Shown: one piece after another, positions 1-7,869 of the stretch
Layout of the letters: every line of letters starts with the position of its first letter
How positions within the stretch are numbered: the stretch's first letter is position 1
Source of the DNA: Peptococcaceae bacterium
GTDB lineage: Bacteria; Bacillota; UBA994
Direction of reading: 5' to 3'
Length of the DNA: 47,529 nt
Assembly: GCA_018334055.1 (NCBI GenBank)
Contig: JAGXSS010000095.1
Location: 1-47,529, forward strand
Program-made: the position numbers and the translations under genes
Notes under the pieces: generated by a model
Seen by the model: the letters and a program-made list of their open reading frames with translations, nothing else
What the model was told of the DNA's origin: nothing
Databases searched by the model: none

Positions 1-128
1 AGGGTTAGGAACTTGCCGTCTAACATGACCCGTATGCCAGAGGCGTCGGCCACTTGCATGCGCGGCACTATAAACCCGGCTGCCAATAAGGCGATGACGG
101 CAATGACAATTGCAATTTTCTTCAACAC
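1..128 (-). CDS. Secreted protein, N-terminus only (copper amine oxidase N-domain-like)
   Basis: Only the first 42 or so codons lie in the window; the rest runs off the left edge. A GGAGGAGGG ribosome binding site at 132-140 precedes adjacent GTG (126-128) and TTG codons. The product begins with a Lys-Lys pair, a hydrophobic stretch of about 17 residues and a polar region, which is a classic signal peptide. Just after it comes a segment reading IRVMLDGKFL, which resembles the start of the copper-amine-oxidase-N repeat used as a wall or extracellular domain in Bacillota. That family assignment rests on about ten residues and is tentative; the export signal is clear. Confidence 0.55.
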   Translation of the reverse strand, partial: MLKKIAIVIAVIALLAAGFIVPRMQVADASGIRVMLDGKFLT

Positions 129-411
129 TTTCCCTCCTCCAATTAATATCTTGACTTACAACGCCAAGCCATTTCCAAGAGCACCTAGGAGATACCATCC
201 CCCTGCGGATTCTCCCCAGTGTCCGAAAATACACTCCTGCGCCATAATTGATTTAATTCGAAATCGCTTAGCTTATTCCTTCTTTCGGGCGAAAAGAATG
301 CAAATCTTTTTGTTTGCTCGAATGTTGAAATGCCAAGTTGCCCGAGGGAAACTTCTAGTCCCCGGGCGCAATGTGGGCTATAATAATACCAAACAACGGG
401 GAGGGATAACT

Positions 412-687
412 GTGAATATCAGCCATGATGCAACGCCTAAGATGAACATCGTCGCTATCAAAATTGCTAACCGCAGCGCCGGTGCCACTAAGGTGCAGCA
501 GCTTCTGACTCAGTACGGATGCTACATCAAGACACGCATTGGCTTCCACCATACGGCCGAAGACCACTGCGCGGAGGATGGCCTCATCATCTTGCAAATG
601 GTTGGCGGGTGCGAGGTTGCGGATGAGTTAATTGACAAACTCAACGTCCTCGAGCAGGTACAGGCCAAGTACGTAGCCTTTCCCTAG
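412..687 (+). CDS. TM1266-like small regulator (iron-only hydrogenase system regulator family)
   Basis: The reading frame is open from far upstream, but a GGGGAGGG ribosome binding site at 398-404 points to the GTG at 412, giving 91 residues. A TATAAT box at 379-384 could drive it, although no good -35 is visible. The product has the layout of the ACT-like TM1266 family: a beta strand (NIVAIKIANR), a helix (TKVQQLLTQYG), then IKTRIGFHH and a C-terminal strand-helix with KLNVLEQVQAKYV. Members often sit beside [FeFe]-hydrogenase maturation genes and are thought to be regulatory. No hydrogenase gene is visible here, so the role is inferred from family only. Its stop codon overlaps that of the opposing MFS remnant. 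Confidence 0.55.
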   Translation: MNISHDATPKMNIVAIKIANRSAGATKVQQLLTQYGCYIKTRIGFHHTAEDHCAEDGLIILQMVGGCEVADELIDKLNVLEQVQAKYVAFP

Positions 688-850
688 ATTGCTGCTTGCT
701 CATCGGCAGGCTCTGAGGCAGCGACCGATGCCTCGAGAGGCGCACTAATCCCAAAGGCCAATGTCCAAGTCATGCTGATGAGGCCGCTCATGGTGGCCCG
801 CCCATGACCGCTACGGTAGTGACTATGGGCATGGTTGCGTTGCTACGGGG
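684..850 (-). pseudogene. MFS transporter remnant (C-terminal part, frameshifted)
   Basis: Read on the minus strand, one frame gives RSNATMPIVTTVAVMG. A shift of frame then gives GRATMSGLISMTWTLAFGIS, followed by about 19 residues and a TAG at 684-686. The intact MFS transporter at 44912-46150 contains the matching stretch NASMPLVSKFNMEV followed by ERATLSSLVGMTWTVGWALG, so both pieces align in the same order. The fragment lacks everything upstream, changes frame between the two pieces and ends early, so it is a decayed gene. A run of nine G on the plus strand near 848-856 may mark another indel. From about 851 to 981 no gene or clear signal is seen. Confidence 0.5.
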
Positions 851-981
851 GGGGGCGTTATCTCGTAGCGACGGTGTTGGTGCCGTCGTCCTCGCCGCAG
901 GACTCCACGCACTAAGAATAGTAAAAGGCAGAACTTACTTATTGCAGTGGAATCAATGCGAAACTATGCCCTCCCCAGTAC

Positions 982-1746
982 TTAGTAGGAGGCCACATGC
1001 TCCCGCAACCTTTGCTCTGCTCCTTGGCTGAACCCAAATGTTGGCAGTTCCAGCTCTAGCTCCGCGGGCGTCCCAAAACCGCCGACATAACCGTTGAGTC
1101 GGGCCACCGCTGTGCTTCGGAGAAGTTGAGATAGGGTCTTAAACTTGGCCTCGACTTCTTGGAAAACCAGCAAGGGATTATAATCGATCTGCACCACCTC
1201 GACATGATCACCGAGGCGGTGATACTTCGGCTCTGGGGTGGTGCCCCCGGCATAACCCACACTCGTGCGCACCACGCCATCTACCAGCCCAAACTGGGCA
1301 TCCGGACCCCAGAATCACCCCATGCCAAAAGTTATCGTCGATAATGCCTTGAAAACGAGAGCGGCAGAGTTAGTGCAATATCTGTGCCCGGTGGGCACAG
1401 GACCATCCAAAAAGAGGTGCCCGATATGTCCGCCGCAATTGGCGCAGTGTATTTCCCGCCGGCTCATGCCAAAGCGGGTGTCGATATCTTCCCCGAGTGC
1501 CCCGACGGACACAGCCTGCCAAAAGCTGGGCCACCCGGAGCCCGAGTCGTACTTATGGTCTGAACTGAACAATGGTACCCCGCAACCACCGCAAAGGTAC
1601 AGACCGGGCTCCGCGTGGTGGCAGTAAATATTTACGAAGGGCCGCTCGGTTCCCCGCTCGCGGAGCACCCGGTAAGCCTCACTACTGAGGTCCCTTCTCC
1701 ATTCATCCTCACTCTTGACCACCTGAAATGGCAAGACATTACGCAT
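982..1746 (-). CDS. msrBA: MsrB-MsrA fusion with in-frame TGA: probable selenoprotein methionine sulfoxide reductase
   Basis: Two domains are joined in one frame, interrupted only by a TGA at 1315-1317. Residues 1-143 are a complete MsrB (methionine-R-sulfoxide reductase) with two zinc-type Cys pairs (CGGC and CANC), the GSGWPSF motif and the catalytic Cys in RYCTNSAAL. The frame then reads TFGMG-(TGA)-FWGPDAQFG, so TGA sits exactly where MsrA enzymes have the catalytic Cys of GCFWG. It continues through VGYAGG, DHVEVVQIDYNP and NGYVGG to a TAA-type end at 982. Read-through gives 254 residues with selenocysteine at position 144. The MsrA half has no other Cys, as expected for a type with no resolving Cys. 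It starts one base after the cupin stop, with no ribosome binding site of its own, so translation is probably coupled. A nonsense mutation is the alternative. Confidence 0.85.
1287..1317 (-). promoter_or_regulatory. Candidate bacterial SECIS element after the TGA codon
   Basis: Fifteen bases after the TGA the mRNA can form a perfect 5-bp stem, GCCCA (1299-1295) with TGGGC (1291-1287), closing a GUU loop at 1294-1292. A U lies directly 5' of the stem, and two more C-G pairs can form below an internal loop. Bacterial SECIS hairpins bind SelB through a G and U at the start of a small apical loop and often a bulged U at the stem base, placed roughly 11-25 bases after UGA. Position and loop match that description. 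The structure was drawn by eye only. Confidence 0.6.
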
Positions 1747-1747
1747 G

Positions 1748-2083
1748 CTAGGCCCGGATCATGATTAGTAGCATTTTAAACTGACCTACAGCCTGCAGAG
1801 CATGGGGCTCATTCGCCGGCATAATAATCAGTTCACCCGCTTTGACCCGCTGGGCATTGCCAGAAATAATAATGTCGGCTTCGCCTTCTAAAATCTGCAC
1901 GAGGGCATCATAGGGAGCCGTATGTTCGCTCAATCCCTGCCCCTCGGCAAAAGCGAAAAACGTCACCGTACCCACTTTTTTGTTTATTATCGTCCGACTG
2001 ACTACCGAGCCCTCTTGGTACTCCCCAAGAGCGGCGACGCCCACCACTTGGCCGAGCAACTTTCCTTTCGGCGCACCTGCCAT
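1748..2083 (-). CDS. Cupin-domain protein
   Basis: A single cupin barrel of 111 residues. The first half carries the EHTAPYDALVQILEGEADI motif-1 region (one His, one Glu) and the second the PANEPHALQA motif-2 region, so a metal site is plausible. The start at 2083 was chosen because AAAAGGGG precedes it at good spacing; an in-frame ATG at 2116 would add 11 Lys/Arg-rich residues. Small cupins of this kind are usually of unknown function. It is the first gene of a two-gene operon with the MsrB-MsrA fusion, one base apart, which suggests a role linked to oxidative damage, but nothing in the sequence gives a substrate. Confidence 0.8.
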   Translation of the reverse strand: MAGAPKGKLLGQVVGVAALGEYQEGSVVSRTIINKKVGTVTFFAFAEGQGLSEHTAPYDALVQILEGEADIIISGNAQRVKAGELIIMPANEPHALQAVGQFKMLLIMIRA

Positions 2084-2163
2084 TATGACCGCCCCTTTTC
2101 CCCTCTTCTTAAGCATATACTACCACAAACGCAGGCCAACCCCTAGCAAAGGAGGAAGACAGA

Positions 2164-2715
2164 ATGAGCGAAATGGCAATTTTCGCCGGAGGATGCTTTT
2201 GGTGCATGGTTTCACCCTTTTATGCCCTAGAGGGCGTAATCAGCATTGACTCGGGCTACATAGGCGGCCATCTGAAGAACCCCACCTACGAAGATGTCAA
2301 AAAACAAAAGTCCGGGCACTACGAGGCGGTCAGGATTATCTACGACCCTTGCCTCACCGGCTATGATGAGCTACTCGCCGCTTTCTGGGTGCAAATAGAC
2401 CCGACCGACCCGGGCGGACAGTTTCACGACCGCGGCCCGTCCTACCGCACGGCAATCTTCTACCAGAACGAAAATCAGCGCCGCGAAGCGCTCGCCTCCA
2501 AGGCAGAACTAGAAAATTCCAGGCGCTTTGCCGCCCCCATCGTTACCGAAATACTGCCCGCCAGCCAATTCTACCCTGCGGAGGAGTACCATCAAGACTT
2601 TTATCAGAAAAACCCCGTCGCCTACCAGGCAGACAGGGTTGTTTCGGGGAGGGATGAATTTATCAAGAAGCATTGGGGGGAAGATTATTGGAATCTGTTG
2701 GTGAAGAAGAAATGA
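2164..2715 (+). CDS. msrA: Peptide methionine sulfoxide reductase MsrA (cysteine type)
   Basis: A full-length MsrA of 183 residues that reduces methionine-S-sulfoxide in proteins. The catalytic motif GGCFWC is at residues 9-14, followed by SGYIGGH, the conserved QIDPTDPGGQFHDRG segment and YHQDFY near the C-terminus. The second Cys of GCFWC may act as a resolving residue. AAAGGAGG precedes the ATG. It is divergent from the cupin/MsrB-MsrA operon across a gap of about 80 bases, so the locus carries both a cysteine and a probable selenocysteine MsrA. The acetyltransferase gene follows 13 bases downstream and is likely co-transcribed. Confidence 0.95.
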   Translation: MSEMAIFAGGCFWCMVSPFYALEGVISIDSGYIGGHLKNPTYEDVKKQKSGHYEAVRIIYDPCLTGYDELLAAFWVQIDPTDPGGQFHDRGPSYRTAIFYQNENQRREALASKAELENSRRFAAPIVTEILPASQFYPAEEYHQDFYQKNPVAYQADRVVSGRDEFIKKHWGEDYWNLLVKKK

Positions 2716-2728
2716 AGGTGGTCATCTC

Positions 2729-3367
2729 GTGAGTGCAGCTATACCGCAGCCTCTAGGCCCGGGTGAAAGGACACAAATTGTCCAGTGCCTCGCTGATGCC
2801 TTTCGGCAAGACCCTGCCTTTCTCAGGCTGTTTCGGAGCACGGCGCCGGGACGCGATCTCCATTACCGCCGCTTCATGGCTCTCTGGGTGGACAATTCCC
2901 TTAGGGAGCAACACAAATTGCTCGGGTGGCTCGAAGATGGCCGGGTCGCCGCGGTGGTGGGAGTAGCCGGGCTCGGTAGCGTAAGCCGGGTCTCTTGGTC
3001 CATTCGCTCTACCTTGCCCGCCATGCTCGGCGTACTGCCCGGCATGTATATCGGCGTCGGTCTGTCCATGTTGCGCGCCACCGCCCACCCCAAAAACATC
3101 CCCTTAGAAGCCTGCGAACTCAGCATGCTGGCTGTTCCCCCTGAGTTCCGGCGCCGCGGGCTGGCCCGCGACTTGCTCGGGGCCGTACAAAACCTGCTGG
3201 CGGAACATCCCGCGGTTGCCGGCATCTACCTCTACACCACAGCCGCGGGCAGCCTGCAGTTCTACCAACACCTCGGCTTCACACTGGTGGCCTCGGCATC
3301 GGCCATGGGGGTGCCGGTGTACCATCTTTACCGCCACCGCGACCTCAGCAAGAGTGAACTAGACTAG
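2729..3367 (+). CDS. GNAT family N-acetyltransferase
   Basis: A 212-residue GNAT fold. The acetyl-CoA binding motif A is seen as ELSMLAVPPEFRRRGLARDL, where the R-R-x-G-L-A pattern holds the pyrophosphate. The C-terminal QFYQHLGFTLV motif B is also present. The start is GTG at 2729 behind AGGTGG. The acceptor substrate cannot be read from the sequence. Its end overlaps the convergent SDR gene by nine bases. It follows msrA closely and is probably in the same transcript. Confidence 0.85.
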   Translation: MSAAIPQPLGPGERTQIVQCLADAFRQDPAFLRLFRSTAPGRDLHYRRFMALWVDNSLREQHKLLGWLEDGRVAAVVGVAGLGSVSRVSWSIRSTLPAMLGVLPGMYIGVGLSMLRATAHPKNIPLEACELSMLAVPPEFRRRGLARDLLGAVQNLLAEHPAVAGIYLYTTAAGSLQFYQHLGFTLVASASAMGVPVYHLYRHRDLSKSELD

Positions 3368-4120
3368 AGCTCCGCCGTCAATGCTGACGATGCTGCCGTT
3401 CATAAAGGCGGCCTCGTCACAACAGGCGAAAAGTACCGCCTGGGCGATTTCCTCTTCTTTGCCGAGTCGACCCATGGGTTGCCTGCTGATAAACTCGGCC
3501 CGCATCGCGGCCGGGTCTTGATGAGCCTGCATCCTCTCTTCTAAGGATGGGGTGTAGGTAGTGCCCGGGCAGACACAGTTAACCCGAATATTATCTTTCA
3601 TGTAATCGGCGGCCATGGCTCGCGTGAGCGAGACGAGGGCGCCTTTTGATGCGCAGTAAGCGCTCCGGTCGGTAACACCCTTCAAAGCGGCGACGGAGGC
3701 GATATTGACGATGACCCCGCCGCCTGTTTTCTTCATCTCTAAAATCGCGTACTTGGCCACTAAGAAGGCCCCTTTGACATTAACCCGCATCGTCTTGTCA
3801 AAATCTTCTTCGGACATATTATCCACACGCCCCGGCAAGACAATTCCCGCGTTATTGACGAGGATGTCAATGCGGCCGAAGGCCGCGATAGTTTCCTTGA
3901 CCATTTTCGCCGCATCTGCTGCCTGCGACACATCTCCGGCCGCCAATATCCCCTTCGCCCCTAATTCCTGCACTAGGCGCAAGGTCTCCACCCCGCCCTT
4001 AGATAGGGCCAAATCATTGATGGCCACCCGTGCCCCGCGCTCGGCGAACATCAAGCTCGATTTGCGGCCTATGCCGGCGCCCGCTCCCGTTACCAAAACC
4101 ACCTTGTTACGAAAGTCCAC
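3359..4120 (-). CDS. SDR family oxidoreductase (FabG-like)
   Basis: A classical short-chain dehydrogenase of 253 residues. It has the TGAGAGIG nucleotide-binding loop near residue 11, the NNAG motif near 90, and the Ser / YCASK catalytic set near 141-158. The start is GTG behind GGGGGAT. It is the last gene of the aldonate/TRAP operon, 21 bases after dctM, so it most likely oxidises or reduces a sugar acid imported by that transporter rather than acting in fatty acid synthesis. The acidic residue after the second strand (NDLAL) suggests preference for NAD over NADP. The exact substrate is unknown. Confidence 0.85.
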   Translation of the reverse strand: MDFRNKVVLVTGAGAGIGRKSSLMFAERGARVAINDLALSKGGVETLRLVQELGAKGILAAGDVSQAADAAKMVKETIAAFGRIDILVNNAGIVLPGRVDNMSEEDFDKTMRVNVKGAFLVAKYAILEMKKTGGGVIVNIASVAALKGVTDRSAYCASKGALVSLTRAMAADYMKDNIRVNCVCPGTTYTPSLEERMQAHQDPAAMRAEFISRQPMGRLGKEEEIAQAVLFACCDEAAFMNGSIVSIDGGALV

Positions 4121-4141
4121 CCAACATCCCCCTTTTTATCT

Positions 4142-5425
4142 TTAAGTGCCAAAAAATAGATTGGGCAAAAATAGTACCAGCCCCGGAAAGAAGATGACCA
4201 ACAGCACCACCAGCACCACGAGCGCCATAAAAATCCATGACTCCTTGACAAACTCTATGACGGAGCACTCAAATATGGAGCAGACGACAAACATGACTAC
4301 CCCGAGAGGTGGAGTGAGCAGCCCCACCGTGAGCGTCAGCACCATCACTATGCCAAAGTGCACCAAATCAATGCCCAAGGTCCCCGCCACCGGAACGAAT
4401 ATTGAGGTGAGCAGCAAAATAAGCACGGTGGAGTCCATGAACATGCCCGCCACGAGTAAAAACAAGACAATAATGAGCATGATTACCCAAGGCACGGAGG
4501 ATAGGCCCAGGAGCGCGTAGGCCAAGGTTTCTGGCAGTCTTTCCCAAGTGATGCCGTAGCTAAATATGGCCGACATGTTAATGACCAGCATAATCATGCC
4601 GATGTCGACGGCCGTAGACTCCAGAGTTTTTAAAAACTTTTTCCAGGTAAGTTCTTTATAGACCAAAATGCCGATGACTAAAGCGTAGACGACCGCAAAG
4701 GCACCCGCTTCCGATGGAGTAAAAATACCCATTCTTAGCCCCACCATGAGAATTATGGGGAAGAAGAAGGCCCAAATGCATTCAAGAAAAGTGGACGCCA
4801 TCTCCTTTAGGGGAGCCCTGGTCTGCCGCTCCGGCTGATATCCCTTCCGCCGGGCTACATAGGCAACACCGGCAAAGAGCATTGCGGTGAGGAGCAGGCC
4901 AGGCACAATGCCGGCGGCAAAAAGTCGCCCGATTGATACCTCGCCAATGCTGCCGTATAGAACAAGCCCGATGCTAGGCGGGATCATAGTCACAATGAGG
5001 GAGCTAGTCCCAATGATGCCGGCCGAAAACCCTCTGGAATAGCCGCGCGCCAGCATGCCGTCACGCAAAATGCGTCCCTGCATAGAAGCGTCAGCAATGG
5101 CCGAGCCGCTAATTCCACCCATCATGGCCGACAGAACCACGGTAACCTGGGCCAACCCCGCTCGGTAGTGCCCTACCAAGATGGAGGAGAGTTTGAGCAA
5201 GCGGTTGGTAATCCCCGTTTCGTTAAGCAGGTTGCCGGCAAAGACAAACAGCGGTATGGCCAGCAAGACAAAGTTTTGTGACTGCGTCAAAAAAAGCTGC
5301 ACTGGGATGGTCATGGGCAAGGTTCCTAACTGCACAAAAAAGACAGCTCCCGAAATACCGATGGCAAAGGCAACGGGCATGCCCATCATCATAAAGAGCA
5401 AGAACAAAACAAACACCAGAGCCAC
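4142..5425 (-). CDS. dctM: TRAP transporter large permease DctM
   Basis: A 427-residue membrane protein with about a dozen hydrophobic segments, beginning LVFVLFLLFMMMGMPVAFAIG as DctM proteins do. It includes the conserved TSSLIVTMIPPSIGLVLYG and LTVGLLTPPLGVVMF segments. It forms the ion-driven channel part of a tripartite ATP-independent periplasmic transporter, working with the DctQ and DctP genes just upstream on the same strand. The family imports carboxylates and sugar acids using a sodium or proton gradient. The neighbours point to an aldonate or uronate as cargo. Confidence 0.93.
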   Translation of the reverse strand: MALVFVLFLLFMMMGMPVAFAIGISGAVFFVQLGTLPMTIPVQLFLTQSQNFVLLAIPLFVFAGNLLNETGITNRLLKLSSILVGHYRAGLAQVTVVLSAMMGGISGSAIADASMQGRILRDGMLARGYSRGFSAGIIGTSSLIVTMIPPSIGLVLYGSIGEVSIGRLFAAGIVPGLLLTAMLFAGVAYVARRKGYQPERQTRAPLKEMASTFLECIWAFFFPIILMVGLRMGIFTPSEAGAFAVVYALVIGILVYKELTWKKFLKTLESTAVDIGMIMLVINMSAIFSYGITWERLPETLAYALLGLSSVPWVIMLIIVLFLLVAGMFMDSTVLILLLTSIFVPVAGTLGIDLVHFGIVMVLTLTVGLLTPPLGVVMFVVCSIFECSVIEFVKESWIFMALVVLVVLLVIFFPGLVLFLPNLFFGT

Positions 5426-5457
5426 TTAATTAGCCCCCCGCCTATCCTTCAACTTTG

Positions 5458-5943
5458 TTAGCATCCCTTTATATAATGCTCGCGCATTTTTAGCACAGTA
5501 GTGATGAGCAGTAATGTCGCTCCAATCGGCATGCTGATTACCACCCATGTATAGCTAAACCAGCTAATTCCCTGAAAGCGAACAAACCGGCTGGTATAGG
5601 CCAGCGGTATGCTGTAGCGGATGAGAAAGAGCAGGAACACTACGATTAGCGTGTTATTTACAAACTGCAGGTAGTAACGAGCCCGTTTTGGCAAGTGCAT
5701 GGTCACGATATCGACGGTAACCAGCTTGCCCTGCCGCATGGCGATATCCGCGCAAAAAAACACACACCATACAAACAAAAAGATGGCAATATCAACCGCC
5801 CAACCGACGGGACGCCCCAAAGTCCGTGCCACCGCCGAAACAAACACCAACCCAGTGAGGATGGCAATGCCCCCTTTGACCAAAGTCATTTCGGCGCGAC
5901 AAATCAAGTCGTAGATCCTGGCGAGCGCCTTCATTACTTTCAC
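5458..5943 (-). CDS. dctQ: TRAP transporter small permease DctQ
   Basis: A 161-residue protein with four predicted membrane spans and the typical DctQ signature of a Trp-rich second span followed by FFCADIAMRQGKLVTVDI. It joins DctM in the membrane part of the TRAP transporter. It lies 32 bases upstream of dctM and is separated from dctP by a long hairpin, which may allow the binding protein to be made in excess of the permeases. Confidence 0.92.
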   Translation of the reverse strand: MKVMKALARIYDLICRAEMTLVKGGIAILTGLVFVSAVARTLGRPVGWAVDIAIFLFVWCVFFCADIAMRQGKLVTVDIVTMHLPKRARYYLQFVNNTLIVVFLLFLIRYSIPLAYTSRFVRFQGISWFSYTWVVISMPIGATLLLITTVLKMREHYIKGC

Positions 5944-5970
5944 CGTCCTTGTAAAATGCCTTTGTACTAT

Positions 5971-6010
5971 GGGTTATCCGGCCCCGCCCACCGGCAGGGC
6001 CGGATAACCC
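5971..6010 (-). repeat. Intercistronic stem-loop between dctP and dctQ
   Basis: A perfect 14-bp inverted repeat, GGGTTATCCGGCCC at 5971-5984 and its complement at 5997-6010, closes a 12-base loop. It lies between the dctP stop and the dctQ start inside one operon. No T-run follows, so it is not an ordinary intrinsic terminator. Such elements often protect the 3' end of the upstream message and raise the level of the binding protein over the permeases. Confidence 0.75.
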
Positions 6011-6033
6011 CGGGACCTACTATTTAGCGATTG

Positions 6034-7056
6034 TTAAGGAGTTGGGCGGCCGAGCTCTTTGTAGATTTGGTCACGCGCCGCGGTAAGGTTGAGCACGGTG
6101 TAAGCGGCATTGCCGGCTGCGCGGAAGGCAGCCCTGTCGACGTCAGTGACAATGGTCATGCCATTGGCAATGAGCAGTTCCCTGGCGGCGGCGATATCGG
6201 CCTCCATGCCGCGCGAGGTGGCGAGACCTGCCTTCATATTTTCTTCGATGAGGATGGTCTGCAATTCCTCGGGCAAGCTGTCGAACCAGGCCCGGCCCAC
6301 AATAGAAAAGTTAATGAGTAAGATATGCCCGGTCTCGCTGAAGTAGTCGGCAGTCTCCCACAATTTTGCACCGATGACATTGCGATAGACGAGCTCGGCT
6401 CCATCGATGGCATCAGTTTGCAGGGCAGTGTATATCTCACCAAAGGGCAGTGCTACCGGCGTTGCGCCGATGGCCCGCACCGATTCCTGCCAGATAGGTG
6501 CGCCGGGGGTTCTGATGCGTAGTCCCGCGAGGTCACGGGGGTGCCTGATGGGCACGTTCGTGACCATGTGTCTCAGCCCTTGCACCCACTGGAAGGAGAG
6601 CACCTTAATGCCAAACTTCAGTTCCAGTTCTTTCAGCCATTGTTGCACGGTGGGGAGTTCTTTTAACTTCACCACATCGTCAATAGTCTCGATGAAGAAC
6701 GGCGCGTTCATAACAGCGATTGCCGGCACATACATCCCTAGGCGTGCCGAATCGGTGTTTTGGCCGATATTGGCGCCCATGCGCAATTGCTCGATAATGT
6801 CCTCCTCGCGACCGAGGGCCGCACTGTGTGAGACCTCGATGGTCAGGCGGCCATTACTTCTCACTCTGACCTGCTCCGCCCAGTTAAGAAACCCTTGATG
6901 ATACGGCTCGGTGGGGGCTAGGACATGGTTGAAGCGCAGGACAAACTTCTCTGCATCTGCTTGCGGCTGACACCCGGTGATAAGTAAAACCGTCGTCGCT
7001 AAGGCCGCCAGCAAAATGGCCGCTAAGATTTTCTTCCCGTGTTTTAGTTGTTGCAC
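6034..7056 (-). CDS. dctP: TRAP transporter substrate-binding lipoprotein DctP
   Basis: A 340-residue extracytoplasmic solute receptor. The first 28 residues are a lipoprotein signal with lipobox LITGC and Cys29 as the lipidated residue. The mature part shows DctP features: RFNHVLAPTEPYHQG, the middle LAGLRIRTPGAPIW segment whose Arg binds the substrate carboxylate, and TALQTDAIDGAE. The start is GTG behind GGGAGGG. It delivers the ligand to DctQM encoded downstream. The surrounding catabolic genes suggest a sugar acid. The gene is preceded by a 137-base gap after the aldolase gene in which no clear promoter was found. Confidence 0.93.
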   Translation of the reverse strand: MQQLKHGKKILAAILLAALATTVLLITGCQPQADAEKFVLRFNHVLAPTEPYHQGFLNWAEQVRVRSNGRLTIEVSHSAALGREEDIIEQLRMGANIGQNTDSARLGMYVPAIAVMNAPFFIETIDDVVKLKELPTVQQWLKELELKFGIKVLSFQWVQGLRHMVTNVPIRHPRDLAGLRIRTPGAPIWQESVRAIGATPVALPFGEIYTALQTDAIDGAELVYRNVIGAKLWETADYFSETGHILLINFSIVGRAWFDSLPEELQTILIEENMKAGLATSRGMEADIAAARELLIANGMTIVTDVDRAAFRAAGNAAYTVLNLTAARDQIYKELGRPTP

Positions 7057-7193
7057 GAATTTCCCTCCCTAATTTTTTTTGAGACAGACCTGGTAGGCAA
7101 TGATTTTTACGAAGCCTCCGTTTCCCCTCCCTTCATGCATCTAAGCATTTGGCACTTGGCTATGAAATGGCGCAGAGTGAATTCTCGCCAAGG

Positions 7194-7847
7194 TCACCCA
7201 TCAGTCCTTTTGCTCCTTGCCGCCTGAATCTTAGCGATCATTTTTCTTGCATAGTCTGTTATAGCTGCATAATTGCCAGTCTTGGCTCCGGCGGTTAGCT
7301 GACCGCCCACCCCAACCGCCACTGCTCCTGCCGCTATCCATTGCTCCACATTTTCGAGCGAAACACCGCCGGTGGGCAGCATATTGGCCTGGGGCAAGGG
7401 GCCCTTAATGGCCTTGATTATCTGCGGGCCAAACAGTTCTCCCGGAAAGACCTTGAGGATGTCAACCCCGGCCTCTAAGGCTTCAACCGCCTCGCGGATG
7501 GTCATTATTCCCGCCATGTAAGGCACTTGGTAGCGATTGCAGAGGCGTGCGGTTTCCAGACTAAAGCTAGGGCTTACTACATACTGCGCCCCGGCTAAAA
7601 TGCTTAGGCGCGCCGTCTCTGGGTCGAGCACGGTCCCCGCCCCCAGCACGATATTCGAACCATAGGAGCGGCTCAAAGTGCCTATTATTTCGGTGGCCCC
7701 GGGTACTGTATAAGTGATTTCTATAGCCGACAACCCTCCGTCGAGACAGGCAGACGCGATGCGTTGCGCACCTTCCCCGCTATCGGCTCGCACCACCGCG
7801 ACGAGACCCACGCTGACGATTTTGTTAAGAATCTCCCACTTTTTCAT
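7194..7847 (-). CDS. eda: KDPG/KHG aldolase (Eda type)
   Basis: A 217-residue class I aldolase that splits 2-keto-3-deoxy-6-phosphogluconate, or a related 2-keto-3-deoxy acid, to pyruvate and an aldehyde. The catalytic Glu is in AIEITYT and the Schiff-base Lys in ILKVFPG; the GAGTVLDPE and MLPTGGVS segments complete the phosphate-binding barrel. No phosphogluconate dehydratase (Edd) gene is seen in the window, so the dehydration step must be encoded elsewhere or be done by another enzyme. The position inside the sugar-acid operon fits an Entner-Doudoroff style end step. Confidence 0.9.
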   Translation of the reverse strand: MKKWEILNKIVSVGLVAVVRADSGEGAQRIASACLDGGLSAIEITYTVPGATEIIGTLSRSYGSNIVLGAGTVLDPETARLSILAGAQYVVSPSFSLETARLCNRYQVPYMAGIMTIREAVEALEAGVDILKVFPGELFGPQIIKAIKGPLPQANMLPTGGVSLENVEQWIAAGAVAVGVGGQLTAGAKTGNYAAITDYARKMIAKIQAARSKRTDG

Positions 7848-7869
7848 CTTTTACCTCCTACTACGCCAT

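Noticed and set aside
1056-1280. Open frame on the minus strand within the MsrA half
   Set aside because: It is a shifted shadow of the MsrA coding sequence; all conserved motifs are in the other frame.
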